From contig PLST01000461.1 of assembly GCA_003164255.1 (NCBI GenBank), positions 4,139 to 41,086 on the forward strand: DNA of 36,948 nt. The letters are read 5' to 3'. Below the pieces are notes generated by a model, which worked only from the letters and a program-made list of their open reading frames with translations, made no database searches and was not told the origin of the DNA. The DNA comes from Acidobacteriaceae bacterium. GTDB lineage: Bacteria > Acidobacteriota > Terriglobia > Terriglobales > Acidobacteriaceae. A program made the position numbers and the translations under genes. Shown here piece by piece: positions 34,721 to 36,948 of the stretch. The stretch's first letter is position 1; each line of letters starts with the position of its first letter.

Positions 34721-36022
34721 TTAATGAGTCGCGCCTTGTAACGGGAACGATATGGTTAACATCGCTCCGGGAATGGCGTTTTTGACCGTAATATCTCCAC
34801 CGTGAACGCGAACTGCTCTTCGGGCGATGGCCAATCCTAGGCCCAGGCCCCCAGTTCGCCCATCGCGTGACGCGTCGGCTCGGAAGAAGGGATCAAATAT
34901 TCGCTGTGTTAGCGAGTCCGGGATTCCTGGACCGAAGTCACGCACCGTAATACTGGCTGTATCTCCGTCGCTCTTCAGAGAGACTTCTACAGACCGGCCA
35001 CGAGGCGAGTACCGGATTGCGTTGCGCACGACATTCTCAACCGCACGCCGAATCAATTCGGCGTTCCCTTGAACGATCGTTTCCGGTTCTGAGCTCACAT
35101 CGATCCTGCATCCGGCGCCCTGTGCGTCAACGTCGCAATCCTCAACTGTCAACGTCAACAGATCGTTGAGGCAGACTCTCTCCATTTCGACAGCTCCGGG
35201 CTCGCCTTCCGCCCGGGCCATGTCAATCAAGGTCTCCACAAGATCGGACAGCCGTTCAATCTCGTGGCGAAGCCGAGTTGCCGTAACATCCCGATCTGTC
35301 GTTTTGCGAACCATCTCCGCTTCAAAGGTCAGGCGAGCCAGAGGAGAGCGAAGTTCATGGGAAACATCCTGCAGCAACTGCCTTTCAGTCATGAGCAGCG
35401 TCTCAATGCGTTCGGCCATCGCGTTGAACGATCTGCCCAGATTGCCGATTTCGTCGTTTGACCGCGGCGTCGCGCGTGCTGTCAGCTCCCCGGCTCCAAA
35501 CCGGTCCACCACACCGGCAAGTTGTCGAACCGGGCGCGTGATGTACATCGTAACCAGCCAGTACAACGCTACGACCGTTACTAGCAGCAGAACATAGAAT
35601 GGGGTAAACAGGATAGTGGATGGCCCGATGGAAGTCGCAAGCCAGATGTAGTTCCCCTCGTCGGAGCGCAGTCCCATGGTGAGCTGGTTGTGTTCTCCGC
35701 GGTACGGGCGCTCTTTCCCAACGGAAACTTTGATCAGCTCAGAATGGTCCTCGCCACTTTCAAGATCGTGCCCGGAAGCATTGCAAATACTGTAATGGGT
35801 TTCTCCGGGCTGGTTCAACTCCTGCATGTAGCGCGCCAGTCCTTCCTTTCCATCCGCATGGTAGACGGTGAGCGCATAGCGAAACAGTTGCTGATTTGCG
35901 TGAGTGAAGTTTTCGGTTGTGGACTTGCCGATGACGTTGGCGCCAATCAAGAGAAATACGGCCAGAGAGATCGCCAGCGCCGCAACCGACCATATGGTGA
36001 CTTTCAGCGATATCGATTTCAC
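34721..36022 (-). CDS. Sensor histidine kinase, CpxA/RstB-type
   Basis: This 433-residue inner-membrane sensor kinase autophosphorylates on His and passes phosphate to the adjacent regulator. The first membrane helix is at about residues 9-31 and the second at about 138-160, enclosing a periplasmic sensor domain of around 105 residues with no named fold. A HAMP linker (ITRPVRQLAGVVDRFGAGEL) follows. The H-box is DVSHELRSPLAR (His222). The N-box is RRAVENVVRNAIRYSP, with DFGPGIPD and GGLGLGLAIARRAV as ATP-binding G-boxes. The start codon overlaps the end of the response-regulator gene by four bases (ATGA, 36019-36022), so the pair is translationally coupled. The overall layout matches CpxA/RstB-class envelope sensors. 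The signal is unknown. Confidence 0.92.
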   Translation of the reverse strand: MKSISLKVTIWSVAALAISLAVFLLIGANVIGKSTTENFTHANQQLFRYALTVYHADGKEGLARYMQELNQPGETHYSICNASGHDLESGEDHSELIKVSVGKERPYRGEHNQLTMGLRSDEGNYIWLATSIGPSTILFTPFYVLLLVTVVALYWLVTMYITRPVRQLAGVVDRFGAGELTARATPRSNDEIGNLGRSFNAMAERIETLLMTERQLLQDVSHELRSPLARLTFEAEMVRKTTDRDVTATRLRHEIERLSDLVETLIDMARAEGEPGAVEMERVCLNDLLTLTVEDCDVDAQGAGCRIDVSSEPETIVQGNAELIRRAVENVVRNAIRYSPRGRSVEVSLKSDGDTASITVRDFGPGIPDSLTQRIFDPFFRADASRDGRTGGLGLGLAIARRAVRVHGGDITVKNAIPGAMLTISFPLQGATH

Positions 36023-36720
36023 TGCTCGTCTCCTGCCAGCACATAGCCTATGCCGCGAATGGAGCGAATAGTAATGCCAGCGCTTTCGATTTTCCGCCGC
36101 AGGCGGCTAATGTGCACCTCAAGCGATCGTTCGAATGGCGTGGCCTGCCGCTGGTACAGGATGCCGCAAACCTGGTCGCGGGTAACTACCTTGCCTCTCG
36201 CTCGGGCCAGAAGATCGAGAATGTCGAACTCGGTCGATGTAATCTCGATCGGCTCATCTCCAATCCAGGCACCGCGTGATGCGGCGTTCAACCGCAGCGG
36301 TCCGACAGAGATCGTCTCGCTTCTCGCGGTCTGAGAACTTTGCGTTCTGCGCAGCACCGCCGCGATGCGTGCCGCCAGTTCTTCGGGACCGAAGGGTTTG
36401 GCGAGATAATCGTCGGCGCCTGTGTTCAGGCCTCGCACGCAGTCTTCTTGCGCACCGCGAGCTGTCAGCATAATGACGGGCACAGAAGAGCGGCGGCGCA
36501 GCTGCGTGAGCACTTCAAACCCGTCGAGTCCGGGCAGCATAATGTCGAGAAGGATGAGATCAAACTTCTCATCGACTGCACGTGCCAAGCCGGTTGCGCC
36601 ATTATGGACGGCGTGGATCGCATAGTCGGATTCGGAGAAGAATTCGCCGATCAACTGGCACAGGCGTACATCATCGTCAATGATCAGGATGCTGTTCCGT
36701 CCGTGGTGCTCACTCTCCAT
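36019..36720 (-). CDS. OmpR/CpxR-type response regulator
   Basis: This 233-residue cytoplasmic transcription regulator has a receiver domain with the acidic cluster Asp15-Asp16-Asp17 (ILIIDDD), phosphoacceptor Asp59 (LILLDIMLPGLDG), Thr86 (VIMLTARG) and Lys108 (YLAKPFG). A C-terminal winged helix of the OmpR class follows (ISVGPLRLNAASRGAW, ITSTEFDILDLLARARGKVV, RSLEVHISRLRRKI, IRSIRGIGYVLAG). GAGG lies seven bases before ATG 36720. The gene leads the two-gene operon with the kinase. A pair of direct repeats 50 bp apart lies upstream and may be its own binding site. Confidence 0.93.
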   Translation of the reverse strand: MESEHHGRNSILIIDDDVRLCQLIGEFFSESDYAIHAVHNGATGLARAVDEKFDLILLDIMLPGLDGFEVLTQLRRRSSVPVIMLTARGAQEDCVRGLNTGADDYLAKPFGPEELAARIAAVLRRTQSSQTARSETISVGPLRLNAASRGAWIGDEPIEITSTEFDILDLLARARGKVVTRDQVCGILYQRQATPFERSLEVHISRLRRKIESAGITIRSIRGIGYVLAGDEQ

Positions 36721-36778
36721 GCTGCATCCTCTTTTACCACAATTCAGCGAGCGGTGATCGGCCGGTGCCGGAGCCTTA

Positions 36779-36845
36779 ACAATTCTTGAGGCTTCGTGGC
36801 ACTGGTGTTAGGTGGCCTGTCCGATTTCACAAATCTTGAGGTTCG
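36779..36845 (-). promoter_or_regulatory. Direct repeats upstream of the response-regulator gene
   Basis: ACAATTCTTGAGG at 36779-36791 and ACAAATCTTGAGG at 36829-36841 differ in one base and both are followed by TTCG (one after an extra C). They start exactly 50 bp apart, close to five helical turns, upstream of the response-regulator ATG at 36720. OmpR-class regulators bind direct repeats, so autoregulation is plausible. No clear -10/-35 was found. Confidence 0.4.
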
Positions 36846-36892
36846 CCCAGCGTTGTCTGGTGTTCAATCGGGTTAAGAAGCCGATAAGCAGG

Positions 36893-36948
36893 ATGGAACC
36901 GACTCTGAAAGGCACGCAGATGCAACTGAGAACCAACTATCGCTCAAT
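36893..36948 (+). CDS. Possible start of a further gene (partial, uncertain)
   Basis: From ATG 36893 the frame MEPTLKGTQMQLRTNYRS stays open to the window edge. AGCAGG lies directly before the ATG, too close for a good Shine-Dalgarno; the inner ATG at 36920 is an alternative. Eighteen codons are too few for any assignment. Confidence 0.2.
   Translation, partial: MEPTLKGTQMQLRTNYRS

Noticed and set aside
34481..34741. 86-residue frame between receptor and kinase genes
   Set aside because: No family resemblance and it overlaps the kinase 3' end on the other strand.

Overview
The window looks like chromosomal DNA of an acidobacterium, probably class Terriglobia. I infer this from two very large Oar-type TonB-dependent receptors (carboxypeptidase-regulatory N-domain, about 1200 residues), from the Tat- and Sec-exported glycosidases and sugar-acid enzymes, and from a divergent gene at the left edge whose N-terminus matches a domain common in acidobacterial TPR/propeller regulators. 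I see no tRNA, rRNA, CRISPR array or phage genes.

Layout. (1) 1-335, minus strand: N-terminus of a regulator-like gene running off the edge, with a 284-bp divergent control region holding two GTAC-N-GTAC palindromes. (2) 620-12609, plus strand: TonB receptor, secreted TPR protein, GH31 alpha-xylosidase-like enzyme with a PA14 insert, aldo/keto reductase, Tat-exported GH29 fucosidase. (3) 12672-13314: 3' stump of a second receptor, then a strong hairpin. (4) 13667-23199: a sugar-acid block made of a twice-repeated pair (Tat-exported enolase-superfamily dehydratase plus Sec-exported RraA/aldolase-like protein), an ACS-type MFS transporter, and a translationally coupled fusion of two pectate-lyase-like domains with an SMP-30-like propeller. 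(5) 23430-24230: an IS3-type transposase scrap next to a 5'-truncated GH27 alpha-galactosidase that also carries a nonsense codon. (6) 24393-27656: secreted DUF5107-TPR protein. (7) 27973-34107: a NagB-like deaminase and a LacI regulator (minus strand), and a third receptor (plus strand) broken by three homopolymer frameshifts. (8) 34721-36720, minus strand: a CpxA/CpxR-type two-component pair with ATGA overlap.

How it may work together. The glycosidases suggest a polysaccharide utilisation locus for side chains of plant wall glycans (xyloglucan and/or pectin): glycans enter by TonB receptors, and exo-enzymes remove xylose, fucose and galactose. Sugar acids would be dehydrated and cleaved. 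Both dehydratases and both RraA-like proteins carry export signals, so I infer that these steps take place in the periplasm and that the MFS transporter imports the acids or their products. The right-hand part looks like an amino-sugar regulon. The promoters of the nagB-like gene and of the third receptor share a nearly identical 20-bp element (operator-like half merged into TTGACA), and a related site lies in the lacI leader.

The most interesting points are the exported, duplicated dehydratase/RraA module, the shared LacI-type operator set, the pectate-lyase/propeller fusion, and three separate cases of gene decay in glycan-uptake or glycosidase genes.
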